Origin: Aeromonas molluscorum 848
GTDB lineage: Bacteria > Pseudomonadota > Gammaproteobacteria > Enterobacterales > Aeromonadaceae
Direction of reading: 5' to 3'
DNA length: 40,081 nt
Assembly: GCF_000388115.1 (NCBI RefSeq)
Contig: NZ_AQGQ01000015.1
Location: forward strand, 1-40,081
Positions 17,349 through 24,332 of the stretch are shown here, in pieces. Every line of letters starts with the position of its first letter. Position 1 is the first letter of the stretch. The notes under the pieces are model-generated. The model searched no databases, had not been told where the DNA came from, and saw only the letters and a list, made by a program, of their open reading frames with translations. The position numbers were made by a program, and so were the translations under genes.

Positions 17349-18605
17349 TCAGCGCACGATCAGGCCGAGCAGTATGCCCACCACGCCGAAGTCGGCATCG
17401 CTGAAGGTGGTGTTGGCAAAGCCAAGATCCCCCAGCACAGGCAGCAGGAACACCGGCAGGAAGGTGATCAGCAGGCCGTTGGCGAAGGCGCCAAGCAGAG
17501 CTCCGCGGCGACCGCCGGTAGCGTTGCCGAACACCCCGGCCGCCGCGCCGACGAAGAAGTGCGGTACCACGCCCGGTATGATGACGGTGAGCCCCAGCAG
17601 GTAGAGCAGCACCATGCCCACCAGACCGGCGGTGAAGCTCGACAGGAAGCCGATCAACACGGCGTTGGGGGCGTAAGGGAAGACGATGGGACAGTCGAGC
17701 GCCGGTTTGGCGTTTGGGACCAGCTTGTCGGAGATCCCCTTGAAGGCCGGCACGATTTCGGCGATGACCATCCGCACACCCTGCAGGATGACGTAGACAC
17801 CGGCGGCGAAGGTGATGGACTGCATCAGGGAGAACATGAACCAGTGCTTGCCCTTTGCAACGCTGGTGACGAACTCGGGCCCGGCAAAGGCGGAGGTGAT
17901 GAGGAAGATGATGCCCATGGTGAAGGAGATGGCCACTGGGGTATCGCGCAGGAACAGCAGGCTCTTGGGCACCTGCACCTCTTCACTGCTGTGGGCCTTG
18001 TTGCCGAACTTGGCGCCGATCCAGCCGGCCAGCACGTAGGAGATGGTGGAGAAGTGGCCGAGAGCCACCTCGTCCGAGCCGGTGATCTGCTTCATGTAGG
18101 GGTGAGCGAGGGCCGGGAACAGCACCATGGTCACGCCGACCACCAGGCTGCCTACCGCGATCAGCGGAATGCCGCTCATGCCGCCGGCGGAGAGGATAGC
18201 CGCCACCATCATGGACATGAAGAGGGTGTGGTGACCGGTCAGGAAGATGAATTTCCAGGGGGTGAGGCGGGCGATCAGTATGTTCACCAGCATGGCGAAG
18301 AACATGATCATCGCCATCTCCTTGCCGAACGACTGCTGGGCGATGGAGACGATGGCTTCATTGTTGGGAACCACGCCCTTGATGCCGAAGGCGTGCTGGA
18401 AGATGGTGGCAAAATCGCCCAGCGAGTTCACCACCAGGGTGGCACCGGCCCCCAGGATGACGAAGCCCATTATGGTCTTGACCGTGCCCTTGATGCACTC
18501 GGTCACGGGTTTCTTCTGGGCAATCAGGCCGATGAGGGCGATCAGGCCGACCAGCACGGCCGGCTCCGACAGCACGTCAAACATCAGAAAATTGAAAAAT
18601 TCCAT
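17349..18605 (-). CDS. PTS system EIIC component, ascorbate (UlaA/SgaT) family
   Basis: Integral membrane permease of a phosphotransferase system; moves a sugar or sugar acid across the inner membrane while it is phosphorylated by EIIB. The 418-residue protein has about ten to twelve hydrophobic segments and UlaA-family features: FDVLSEPAVLVGLIALIGLIAQKK, TVKTIMGFVILGAGA, LTPWKFIFLTGHHTLFMS, LGHFSTISYVLAGWIG and VVPHFFVGAAAGVFGNATGGRRGA. The ATG at 18605 has GGAG six bases before it; the TTG at 18617 is less likely. It follows the IIB gene by 52 bases in a IIA-IIB-IIC operon. No ula catabolic genes are nearby, so the true substrate is unknown and the name ascorbate is only a family label. Confidence 0.88.
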   Translation of the reverse strand: MEFFNFLMFDVLSEPAVLVGLIALIGLIAQKKPVTECIKGTVKTIMGFVILGAGATLVVNSLGDFATIFQHAFGIKGVVPNNEAIVSIAQQSFGKEMAMIMFFAMLVNILIARLTPWKFIFLTGHHTLFMSMMVAAILSAGGMSGIPLIAVGSLVVGVTMVLFPALAHPYMKQITGSDEVALGHFSTISYVLAGWIGAKFGNKAHSSEEVQVPKSLLFLRDTPVAISFTMGIIFLITSAFAGPEFVTSVAKGKHWFMFSLMQSITFAAGVYVILQGVRMVIAEIVPAFKGISDKLVPNAKPALDCPIVFPYAPNAVLIGFLSSFTAGLVGMVLLYLLGLTVIIPGVVPHFFVGAAAGVFGNATGGRRGALLGAFANGLLITFLPVFLLPVLGDLGFANTTFSDADFGVVGILLGLIVR

Positions 18606-18657
18606 GGTGAGCTCCAAGCAGATGGAAGAGGCGGCCCGCAGGCCGCATGGTGGATCC

Positions 18658-18945
18658 TTAGAGTGCGCCCAGTTCGCGCAGGGCGATGGAGAGTTTCTCT
18701 TTCATGGCGGCCTTGTCGACCATGTTGTCCAGCGACACCAGCCGGCCGTTGACCCCCATGCTGATGAGCTGCTCGGCGATGTCGCGGGTAGCCACGAACA
18801 TCTCGGCGGTTTCACTGCCGGCGGAGGCGAGATCCCTGTGATCCACCTCGGCAGTGACTGCCAGCTCTTTCAGGATGCTCTTGATGCTCATCTCCATCAT
18901 CAGGCTGGTGCCCAGGCCGTGTCCGCATACAACCAGAATTTTCAT
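18658..18945 (-). CDS. PTS system EIIB component, lactate/ascorbate-type
   Basis: Small cytoplasmic phosphocarrier that passes phosphate from EIIA to the incoming substrate. The 95-residue product begins MKILVVCGHGLGTSLMM: C7 within the phosphate-binding loop CGHGLGTS is the phosphorylated residue typical of SgaB/UlaB-like domains. A strong AAGGAAGAG precedes the ATG. It sits between IIA (32 bases upstream) and IIC (52 bases downstream) on the same strand. Having IIA, IIB and IIC as separate genes is normal for this family. Substrate unknown, as for the IIC. Confidence 0.9.
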   Translation of the reverse strand: MKILVVCGHGLGTSLMMEMSIKSILKELAVTAEVDHRDLASAGSETAEMFVATRDIAEQLISMGVNGRLVSLDNMVDKAAMKEKLSIALRELGAL

Positions 18946-18977
18946 CGTCTCTTCCTTTGTCGGGCGCAGGGCGCCGC

Positions 18978-19421
18978 TCAGTAACGCGCCAGAATGCGCA
19001 AGATGTCGTCTTTGGTGTCGGCCGCCATGATGGCCGCCACGTCCTCTTCGTTCATGAACAGCTCGGCCAGCTGAGCGATGGTCTCCACGTGGGAGTTGCT
19101 GTCGCTGGCGGCCAGGGTGATGAGTAGCCGGATCGGGTCATTGCCCTCGGAGCCGAAATTGACCCCGGTTTTCAGCACTGTCAGCCCAAGGCCGAGACGG
19201 TTGACGCCATCTTCCGGGCGAGCGTGGGGCATGGCCAGGCCCGGGCCCAGCACGTAGTAAGGGCCGAGCTCTTCGTGGGAGCGAAACAGCGCCGCCACAT
19301 AGGAGGGCTCTATGGTGCCGTTGGCCAGCAGGGGAGCGGTGGCGAGCTCGATGGCATGACGCCAGTCGCGGGCACCCGTTTCGATGGAAATGACCTCTTC
19401 GGTCAGCAGTTGAGTCAGCAT
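18978..19421 (-). CDS. PTS system EIIA component (mannitol/fructose-type, UlaC-like)
   Basis: Cytoplasmic phosphocarrier receiving phosphate from HPr. The 147-residue product has the EIIA-2 signature with the active histidine in GPGLAMPHARPEDG (H66), preceded by LFRSHEELGPYYV and followed by LGLGLTVLKTGVNFG, where the second helper region lies. It is first in the operon, with about 250 bases separating it from the divergent LacI-family regulator; operator-like repeats lie 77-124 bases upstream of its start. The ribosome site at the ATG (GGATCATTGCC) is modest. Confidence 0.9.
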   Translation of the reverse strand: MLTQLLTEEVISIETGARDWRHAIELATAPLLANGTIEPSYVAALFRSHEELGPYYVLGPGLAMPHARPEDGVNRLGLGLTVLKTGVNFGSEGNDPIRLLITLAASDSNSHVETIAQLAELFMNEEDVAAIMAADTKDDILRILARY

Positions 19422-19497
19422 GGCAATGATCCGGCTGGATGAGATGGCGCCAATCTAGCGATCTTGCCCCGCGATAACTGTGAGCCTGATCGCGAAA

Positions 19498-19522
19498 GTT
19501 AGCGCTATCAGATAGCGCTAAC
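19498..19522. promoter_or_regulatory. Double operator-like palindrome for the LacI-family regulator
   Basis: A perfect 25-base inverted repeat: GTTAGCGCTATC (19498-19509), centre A19510, GATAGCGCTAAC (19511-19522). Each arm itself carries an AGCGCT core with a central CG, the form expected for LacI-family operators, so this looks like two binding sites 13 bases apart. It lies between the PTS operon and its divergent regulator. Confidence 0.7.
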
Positions 19523-19531
19523 ATGGAATTG

Positions 19532-19545
19532 TGATAGCGCTATCA
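19532..19545. promoter_or_regulatory. Third operator-like site
   Basis: Perfect 14-base palindrome TGATAGCGCTATCA, the same AGCGCT core as in the double site, centred 22 bases from the nearer one. It is on the regulator side of the intergenic region. Confidence 0.68.
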
Positions 19546-19673
19546 TTTATGTCATGAGTGGGATTCATCTTGCCCCTCCACTCGCTCAAAGGGGGTAAAA
19601 TCCGGTTTGAGAAAATAGTCAGTGCCGCACTTTTGCCTTAAAGTGAGCACCCGTATGTCGAGGAAGGGAAGGG

Positions 19674-20696
19674 ATGTCAGAAGCGAAGAAGCGCCGTAGC
19701 ACGGGTCGGGTGACCCTCAACGATGTGGCCCAGCTGGCCGGCGTGGGCGCCATGACGGTGTCGCGTGCCCTGCGCACCCCCGAGCTGGTGTCAGACAAGA
19801 TGCGCGAGCGCATCGACGCCGCGGTGGATGAACTCGGCTACATTCCCAACCGGGCGGCGGGTGCGCTCGCTTCCGCCACCTCCCAGACCATAGTGGTGAT
19901 AGTGCCCAGCCTGACCGAGCGCGGTTGCGGCGAGATGATCGCCGGGCTGCAGCAGACCCTGCTCGATGAGGGTTACCAGATAATGCTGGGGGACGCCCAG
20001 CACCTGAAGCAGCAGGAGGAACGCCTGCTGACCAGCTTCTTGCAGCACAACCCGGCCGCCGTTGTGCTGTTTGGTGGCGATCCCGGCGAGACCATCCGTG
20101 CCCGCCTGAAAGCATCCCGCCTGCCGGTCGTGGAGGTGGGGGCCATGGCGCGCAACCCTGTCGACATGAACGTGGGGGTCTCCAACTTCGATGCCGGTTA
20201 TCAGCTGACCCGTCACCTCATCGAGCGCGGCTATCGCAACATCGGCTTTCTTTGTGCCCGCCAGGAACAGTGGATGCTGCAACAGCGCATGCAGGGCTGG
20301 CAGAAGGCACTGCTGGACAACTACCTCTCCCCCGATGCCATCATCAACACCTCTGAGCTGCCGAGTTTCAGCACAGGGGCCGCCATGCTGGGGGAGTTTT
20401 TGTTGCGCTGGCCCGAGCTGGATGCACTGGTGTGCGTCAACGACGAGCTGGCGGCGGGGGTGCTGTTCGAGTGTCAGCGTCGTCACCTGAGCGTGCCTGG
20501 CAAGCTCGCCATCGCCGGGTTCGACGATCTGGATGTGGCGCGGGCCTGCTATCCGACGCTGACGTCGGTCCGGATCCCCTATCGCAAAATGGGACAGGAG
20601 GCGGCCGAACTTGTCTTGCGCCAGCTGGCTGGCGAACCTGTCATGGGCACCGCCCTGACCCTGGATTTTCAACTGCAGAAACGTCAAAGCAGCTGA
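19674..20696 (+). CDS. LacI-family transcriptional regulator, GntR (gluconate repressor)-like
   Basis: A 340-residue DNA-binding regulator. The N-terminal LacI helix-turn-helix and hinge are at about residues 13-65 (VTLNDVAQLAGVGAMTVSRAL, ELGYIPNRAAGALAS). The rest is a periplasmic-binding-protein-like effector domain (VVIVPSLTERGCGEMIAGLQ, VCVNDELAAGVLFECQRR, IAGFDDLDVARACYPTLTSV). Overall pattern and length resemble E. coli GntR/IdnR. The ATG at 19674 has a purine-rich site GGAAGGGAAGGG. It is divergent from the PTS genes and separated from them by three AGCGCT-centred palindromes, so it very likely controls both transcripts. The effector is unknown; a sugar acid would fit the GntR resemblance but is inference. 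Confidence 0.9.
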   Translation: MSEAKKRRSTGRVTLNDVAQLAGVGAMTVSRALRTPELVSDKMRERIDAAVDELGYIPNRAAGALASATSQTIVVIVPSLTERGCGEMIAGLQQTLLDEGYQIMLGDAQHLKQQEERLLTSFLQHNPAAVVLFGGDPGETIRARLKASRLPVVEVGAMARNPVDMNVGVSNFDAGYQLTRHLIERGYRNIGFLCARQEQWMLQQRMQGWQKALLDNYLSPDAIINTSELPSFSTGAAMLGEFLLRWPELDALVCVNDELAAGVLFECQRRHLSVPGKLAIAGFDDLDVARACYPTLTSVRIPYRKMGQEAAELVLRQLAGEPVMGTALTLDFQLQKRQSS

Positions 20697-20726
20697 CGGG
20701 TGACGCCACCATCTCGACAGGCAACC

Positions 20727-21107
20727 ATGTTCAAGGTGCTGCTACTGGGCAATCAAGATGGCAGACCACGGCGACCCTGACCCGGCTGGCTGAGAGTCGG
20801 CTGCCGGCCTAGCTGGCTGAGCGCCAGGCCATGTGCATCGGTACCGCTAGTCTCACCAGCCATGCTGGCGGTTTCGATCTGCCGACCAGCGTCATGGCCT
20901 TCATACTGCGCCATATGCGGTTGCAAGGGGGATATTGCGCTGTGCCCACTGGTGTGCCGCCAATTGGCGTGGTAGCGACTGGCGCGGGATCTGTTCGTCA
21001 GCTGCTGCGCATCGGCGGCCACCGAGATCGGGCTGGAGCCGGTGGTGGACGCTGCCCAAGCCATCACACCAGGCTGGATTGCGGGCCGCACTCTGGTCAA
21101 ACTTTGA
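20727..21107 (+). pseudogene. Decayed remnant of an acuI/yhdH acrylyl-CoA reductase / quinone oxidoreductase gene
   Basis: No intact frame remains, but pieces line up in order with E. coli YhdH (AcuI, a medium-chain NADPH reductase of about 324 residues). The start ATG at 20727 reads MFKVLLLGNQDG, then after a lost base near 20760 QTTATLTRLAESRLPA (YhdH: LLEQQDGKT...ESRLP). About 100 residues are then missing and LAERQAMCIGTASLTS follows (YhdH LDARKAMIIGTAGFTA). A second deletion of over 100 residues leads to HAGGFDLPTSVMAFILRHMRLQG. Another shift and an in-frame TAG (in LAW-stop-RLARDL) precede the ending VVDAAQAITPGWIAGRTLVKL (split here by reading AQAIT, GRTLVKL) and the TGA at 21105-21107. 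The catalytic core is gone. It stands 30 bases after the regulator stop. Confidence 0.85.
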
Positions 21108-21181
21108 TCCTGCCTTGACTGGCGAGCCCCATTTTTCTGGATAGACTTTGAGGGCGGGTGCACTATCCAAGGAGAACGAGC

Positions 21182-21304
21182 ATGGGTGGACACAAGCCGG
21201 ATTACGAGCTCGACGATGACTGGGAGCCGGAATCCTGGGAAGAGCAGTTGGAGGAGTTGGACGACGACAGTTGGCAGTTTGATGACGACCTAGACGACCA
21301 ATGA
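21182..21304 (+). CDS. Small highly acidic protein, 40 residues
   Basis: Translated by eye: it starts MGGHKPDYELDDDWEPE and ends FDDDLDDQ. Nineteen of 40 residues are Asp or Glu, with three Trp and only one Lys. AAGGAGAACGAGC gives a very good ribosome site, and a perfect hairpin follows 18 bases after the stop, so it has the marks of an expressed monocistronic gene although it is below usual gene-calling length. I do not recognise a family. DNA-mimic, chaperone-like or metal-binding roles are imaginable for such composition, but nothing shows one. Confidence 0.7.
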   Translation: MGGHKPDYELDDDWEPESWEEQLEELDDDSWQFDDDLDDQ

Positions 21305-21322
21305 GACCGAGTAGTACAAGTT

Positions 21323-21352
21323 CAGGCGGGCCAAGGGCCCGCCTGATTTGTT
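21323..21352 (+). terminator. Terminator after the small acidic gene
   Basis: CAGGCGGGCC (21323-21332), AAG loop, GGCCCGCCTG (21336-21345), then ATTTGTTT. The 10-base GC-rich stem is perfect and a loose T tract follows. Confidence 0.75.
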
Positions 21353-21423
21353 TGGCTATCGCAAAGCGGGCTTGGTGGCGGGAGATCTGCTCGTTAGAAT
21401 GAAAGCCCGAATGACGCTCAAGG

Positions 21424-21765
21424 ATGAAGATGCGCCTATTACTCATACTCTGCGCCAGCCTGCTTGGCGGTTGTGTTTCCAACTCGGATGACCCCTGTGA
21501 AAAGCTGTGGGATCAGGTTGGCGAGGCCGATGGCAAGCTGGGGTTTACCGAACAGAGGGTCGAGTTTCATCAGACCCAGTGCGGTATCAAGGTCGATGAA
21601 GCACTCTGGGAGCAAGGTCGCAAGAGGGGGCTGGCCTGGTATTGCCGCCCCGAGCATCTCTATCTGGCCGGCCGCTCAGGTGAGGAGTATCGCGGGGTCT
21701 GTCCCAATGATGCTCAAGCGCGCAAGCTGTTCGCGCAGGGGCGCCAGGGCTGGACGGATCAGTAA
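21424..21765 (+). CDS. Lipoprotein, DUF2799-like
   Basis: The 113-residue product has a lipoprotein signal: MKMRLLLILCASLLGGC, with a lipobox LLGGC that puts the lipid-modified Cys at residue 17; Val-Ser at +2/+3 suggests outer-membrane sorting. The mature part has regularly placed Cys residues and a WYCRPEHLYLAGRSGEEYRGVCP stretch (given here as WYCRPEHLYLAG and GEEYRGVCP) characteristic, as I recall, of DUF2799 proteins. No activity is known for the family. It has its own leader after the acidic-gene terminator and is followed by a convergent small gene. Alternative in-frame start at residue 3 (MRLLL) is possible. Confidence 0.8.
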   Translation: MKMRLLLILCASLLGGCVSNSDDPCEKLWDQVGEADGKLGFTEQRVEFHQTQCGIKVDEALWEQGRKRGLAWYCRPEHLYLAGRSGEEYRGVCPNDAQARKLFAQGRQGWTDQ

Positions 21766-21831
21766 GGCGGCTGTGCGCGGGAGACACACCCTTATCGCAA
21801 TGGTCTTGTGACGAGGCCAGCGCCTGTGGTC

Positions 21832-21996
21832 CTACTTCTCCTTGAGGCGCAGCGGTTGACAGAGGTAGCTCTTGTCATTGGCACTGCGGGCGCATTTGCC
21901 ACAGATAAACTTGGGTTTGCGCACTATCTTGCGCAGGGCCTTGAGATCGAAGGGGATCTCTTGGCGGCGCCATTCACACAGGGTCTTGTTACCCAT
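21832..21996 (-). CDS. Small cysteine-containing protein, possible zinc ribbon, 54 residues
   Basis: Translated by hand on the minus strand from the ATG at 21996 to a TAG at 21832. It begins MGNKTLCEWRRQEIPFDL and has four cysteines, C7, C32, C35 and C46, with a CGKC knuckle (32-35) that would suit a zinc site; it is rich in Lys and Arg. I recall similar unnamed small proteins in related gammaproteobacteria but cannot name a family. It lies between the DUF2799-like lipoprotein (convergent) and the FliL-like gene (same strand, 77 bases upstream of it). A nucleic-acid-binding role would fit its composition, as inference only. Confidence 0.65.
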   Translation of the reverse strand: MGNKTLCEWRRQEIPFDLKALRKIVRKPKFICGKCARSANDKSYLCQPLRLKEK

Positions 21997-22073
21997 ACGA
22001 TCCGACCACCTTGGCTGTTGTGTCGCCGTATTCTAATCGATTTGCATTACTAATACAGTGTGCTCGTAGCGGG

Positions 22074-22502
22074 TCACTGGTAGAGAAATTTGGTGAAGAT
22101 CAGCTCCTTGACCGCTTTCTTGCCTGTCTCACGGACCAGCAGTTCATTGACTTTGGCCTCGCACTCTTTGCGCAGCTCTTCGCGACTGGCGAGCGACTTG
22201 ATCTGTTCGGCCGTCTTGCTGCCCATCAGACGTATGATGGCGTCGCGGATTAAGGGATCATGAGTCTCCAGCAATTTGAGGTTCCCGTGGTTTTCAGCCA
22301 TCAGCTCGACGGTGACCCGCACATAGCCCAGGGTCTTGCCCTCGCTCAGGTAGTTGGTGATGATATCCGGTTCAAGGGGATGGTAGGCAACCCCATCCTG
22401 TTGGGCGGCGGCATCGGCGGACTCTTCTGCCCAAGCCGGGCTGGTCAGCAGGGCAAGCAGCAAAATGGCGAACTGGCGAGCGTGTTTCAGTGCATAGGGC
22501 AT
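22074..22502 (-). CDS. FliL-like secreted or periplasmic protein
   Basis: From the ATG at 22502 the product is 142 residues with a signal peptide-like start (MPYALKHARQFAILLLALL, cleavage likely after SPAWA). The mature part resembles FliL, the flagellar basal-body protein around the stator: LGYVRVTVELMAENHG, HDPLIRDAIIRLMGSKTAEQI, LRKECEAKVNELL and the end FTKFLYQ. True FliL keeps an N-terminal membrane anchor; here a cleavable signal looks more likely. The longer frame from 22565 adds 21 residues without a signal-like feature. No flagellar gene is nearby, so this is a FliL paralogue outside the flagellar cluster. It is divergent from ubiC. Confidence 0.8.
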   Translation of the reverse strand: MPYALKHARQFAILLLALLTSPAWAEESADAAAQQDGVAYHPLEPDIITNYLSEGKTLGYVRVTVELMAENHGNLKLLETHDPLIRDAIIRLMGSKTAEQIKSLASREELRKECEAKVNELLVRETGKKAVKELIFTKFLYQ

Positions 22503-22648
22503 GGTCGGGGACTCAGACTGGTGAGGTGTCCCATTTTTGATGTTGCCTGCTGGGGCGTCAAGCACGGATTTCCTTACATTTTTCGATCGATTTACGGATA
22601 ATAAACCGGATTTTAACCTGATAACGGAACTCTCTGGATGGTGATGCG

Positions 22649-23173
22649 GTGAAATCCGAGCTGACTGTTCCCCTCATGCGGATTAGCGACTGGCTGGCTC
22701 CAGCCAGTGCCATGCCGCCAGCTGAGCTGGCGCCCTGGTTGTTCGACACCGGGTCCATGACGGCGCGCCTGCGTCGCCATAATGATCACTTCTCCCTGGA
22801 GCTGCTCGGTCATCACCAGCAGGCATTGACGCCGGATGAACAGGCTCTGCTCGGTGTCGTAACCGGACTGCGGCGGGAGGTGATCCTGCATGGGGATGGC
22901 GGGCCTGCCGTGCTGGGCTGGACCCTGTTCGCCGACGAGGCCCTGGTCGGGGCCGCACTCGACCAGCTGGGTGAGCAACCCCTGGGCGAGCGTATCTTCG
23001 GGGCGGCCCCCGCTTCGCGGGATTGCCTGCAGCTGGCTCGCTTCGAGCTGGTCGATGGGGTGGGTGAGTCCAGCGCGGTCTGGGGACGGCGCTCACGCCT
23101 CTATCTCAATGGCTGGCCTCTGCTGGTGCACGAGGTGTTGTTGCCAGGGCTGGCACGCTCGAGCCAATCATAG
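22649..23173 (+). CDS. ubiC: Chorismate pyruvate-lyase
   Basis: Converts chorismate to 4-hydroxybenzoate and pyruvate, the first committed step of ubiquinone synthesis. The 174-residue product aligns with UbiC: WLFDTGSMTARLRRH, LRREVIL (the conserved substrate-binding Arg), LGEQPLGERIF, WGRRSRLYLNGWPLLVHEVLLPG with the catalytic Glu near the C-terminus. The start is uncertain: GTG at 22649 has only a weak site, and ATG at 22676 would give 165 residues, nearer the E. coli length. ubiA follows after 122 bases on the same strand. Ubiquinone feeds the respiratory chain to which the oxidase locus at 27.7-35.9 kb belongs. Confidence 0.93.
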   Translation: MKSELTVPLMRISDWLAPASAMPPAELAPWLFDTGSMTARLRRHNDHFSLELLGHHQQALTPDEQALLGVVTGLRREVILHGDGGPAVLGWTLFADEALVGAALDQLGEQPLGERIFGAAPASRDCLQLARFELVDGVGESSAVWGRRSRLYLNGWPLLVHEVLLPGLARSSQS

Positions 23174-23295
23174 CTTCGACCACTGGCGTGCTGGAGACAC
23201 CACCAGTTATTCCATGATCGGAGGCGCCAGTGTCAGCCCTCGGGCTGCTTCTCTCTATCGGCCTTGATCTTCCCGAATTTATACAAGGAGTTGCT

Positions 23296-24159
23296 GTGAT
23301 TGTATTGACCAAGGAGCGTGGCCTGGCCTATGCCCAGCTGGCCCGGCTCGACAAGCCGATCGGCACTCTGTTGCTGCTCTGGCCGACCCTGTGGGCGCTC
23401 TGGTTGGCGGCAGGCGGCCTGCCCAATCTCGGAACCTTGCTGGTGTTCGTGATAGGGGTCTTCTCCATGCGCTCGGCGGGATGTGTCATCAACGACTACG
23501 CAGATCGCAATTTTGATGGCCATGTGAAGCGTACGGCGGGCCGGCCTCTGCCCATGGGGAAGGTGAGTCCAAAAGAGGCACTGTTGCTGTTTGCCGTGTT
23601 GGCGTTACTCTCCTTTGTCCTGGTGCTGACCCAGAATGCACTCACCATAGGTCTGTCGTTTGCCGGTCTGCTGCTGGCTGTCTGCTACCCCTTCATGAAG
23701 CGTTTCATCTCCATTCCCCAGCTGGTGCTCGGTCTGGCTTTCTCATGGTCTATTCCCATGGCCTATGCGGCGGCGGCCGATGCCTTGCCGCCGGTGGCCT
23801 GGCTCATCTTTCTGGCCAACCTGTTGTGGACCATCGCCTATGACACTCAGTACGCCATGGTCGACAGGGATGATGATCTGCGGCTCGGCATCAAGTCGAG
23901 CGCCATCCTGTTTGGCCGCTTCGACAAGTTGATCATCGGATTGCTGCAACTGGCCACCCTGCTGATCTTGCTGGGCGTAGGGCAAATGATGATGCTTGGC
24001 GCCAGCTATTACTGGTGCCTGCTCGGCGCCGCCATCCTGTTCGTCTACCAGCAGCGACTTATTCGCGGACGTGACCGCGAGGCCTGCTTCCAGGCATTCC
24101 TCAATAACAACTATGCCGGTGCCTTGGTGTTTGCAGGTCTGGTGTTGCACTACTTGTAG
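23296..24159 (+). CDS. ubiA: 4-hydroxybenzoate octaprenyltransferase
   Basis: Integral membrane prenyltransferase that attaches the polyprenyl tail to 4-hydroxybenzoate in ubiquinone synthesis. The start is a GTG at 23296, chosen because AAGGAG stands six bases before it and because family similarity begins right there ([21 protein letters not shown]). The product is 287 residues; E. coli UbiA has 290. Both Asp-rich Mg-diphosphate motifs are present: [15 protein letters not shown] and [12 protein letters not shown]. Eight or nine membrane helices are expected. It pairs with ubiC upstream and ends before two hairpins. Confidence 0.96.
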   Translation: MIVLTKERGLAYAQLARLDKPIGTLLLLWPTLWALWLAAGGLPNLGTLLVFVIGVFSMRSAGCVINDYADRNFDGHVKRTAGRPLPMGKVSPKEALLLFAVLALLSFVLVLTQNALTIGLSFAGLLLAVCYPFMKRFISIPQLVLGLAFSWSIPMAYAAAADALPPVAWLIFLANLLWTIAYDTQYAMVDRDDDLRLGIKSSAILFGRFDKLIIGLLQLATLLILLGVGQMMMLGASYYWCLLGAAILFVYQQRLIRGRDREACFQAFLNNNYAGALVFAGLVLHYL

Positions 24160-24178
24160 AACCAGGAGAATGGATCTC

Positions 24179-24207
24179 GATAAAGGCCGCGCTATGCGGC
24201 CTTTATC
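24179..24207 (+). terminator. Perfect hairpin after ubiA
   Basis: GATAAAGGCCGC (24179-24190), GCTAT loop, GCGGCCTTTATC (24196-24207). The 12-base stem is perfect and lies 20 bases after the ubiA stop. Its AAA/TTT flanks give a short U tract either way. Confidence 0.75.
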
Positions 24208-24254
24208 GTATTGGTGTGGAAAGTTGATGCCAGTTCATGGTGGGGAGAATAGAG

Positions 24255-24279
24255 AAAGGGCCGCATGATGCGGCCCTTT
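24255..24279 (-). terminator. Second hairpin, probably the plsB terminator
   Basis: AAAGGGCCGC (24255-24264), ATGAT loop, GCGGCCCTTT (24270-24279). On the minus strand it is followed by TCTCTATTC, and it lies 54 bases after the plsB stop. Its core is nearly the same as that of the hairpin at 24179. Confidence 0.65.
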
Positions 24280-24332
24280 GGTGGTTGCGGGGAGCGATTG
24301 ACGGCTCACTCGCATGGCGCGGTCTTGATGAG

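Noticed and set aside
17559-18752. A 397-codon plus-strand frame rich in His, Gly and Asp
   Set aside because: It is antisense to the PTS IIC gene; the odd composition arises from complementing hydrophobic codons.
19478-19500. CRP site TGTGA-N6-TCGCG upstream of the PTS genes
   Set aside because: Only one half matches the consensus well, so it was not listed, although catabolite control of a PTS would be reasonable.
20697-21181. Insertion sequence or phage remnant as the cause of the acuI decay
   Set aside because: No transposase-like frame, terminal inverted repeat or target duplication was seen around the remnant.
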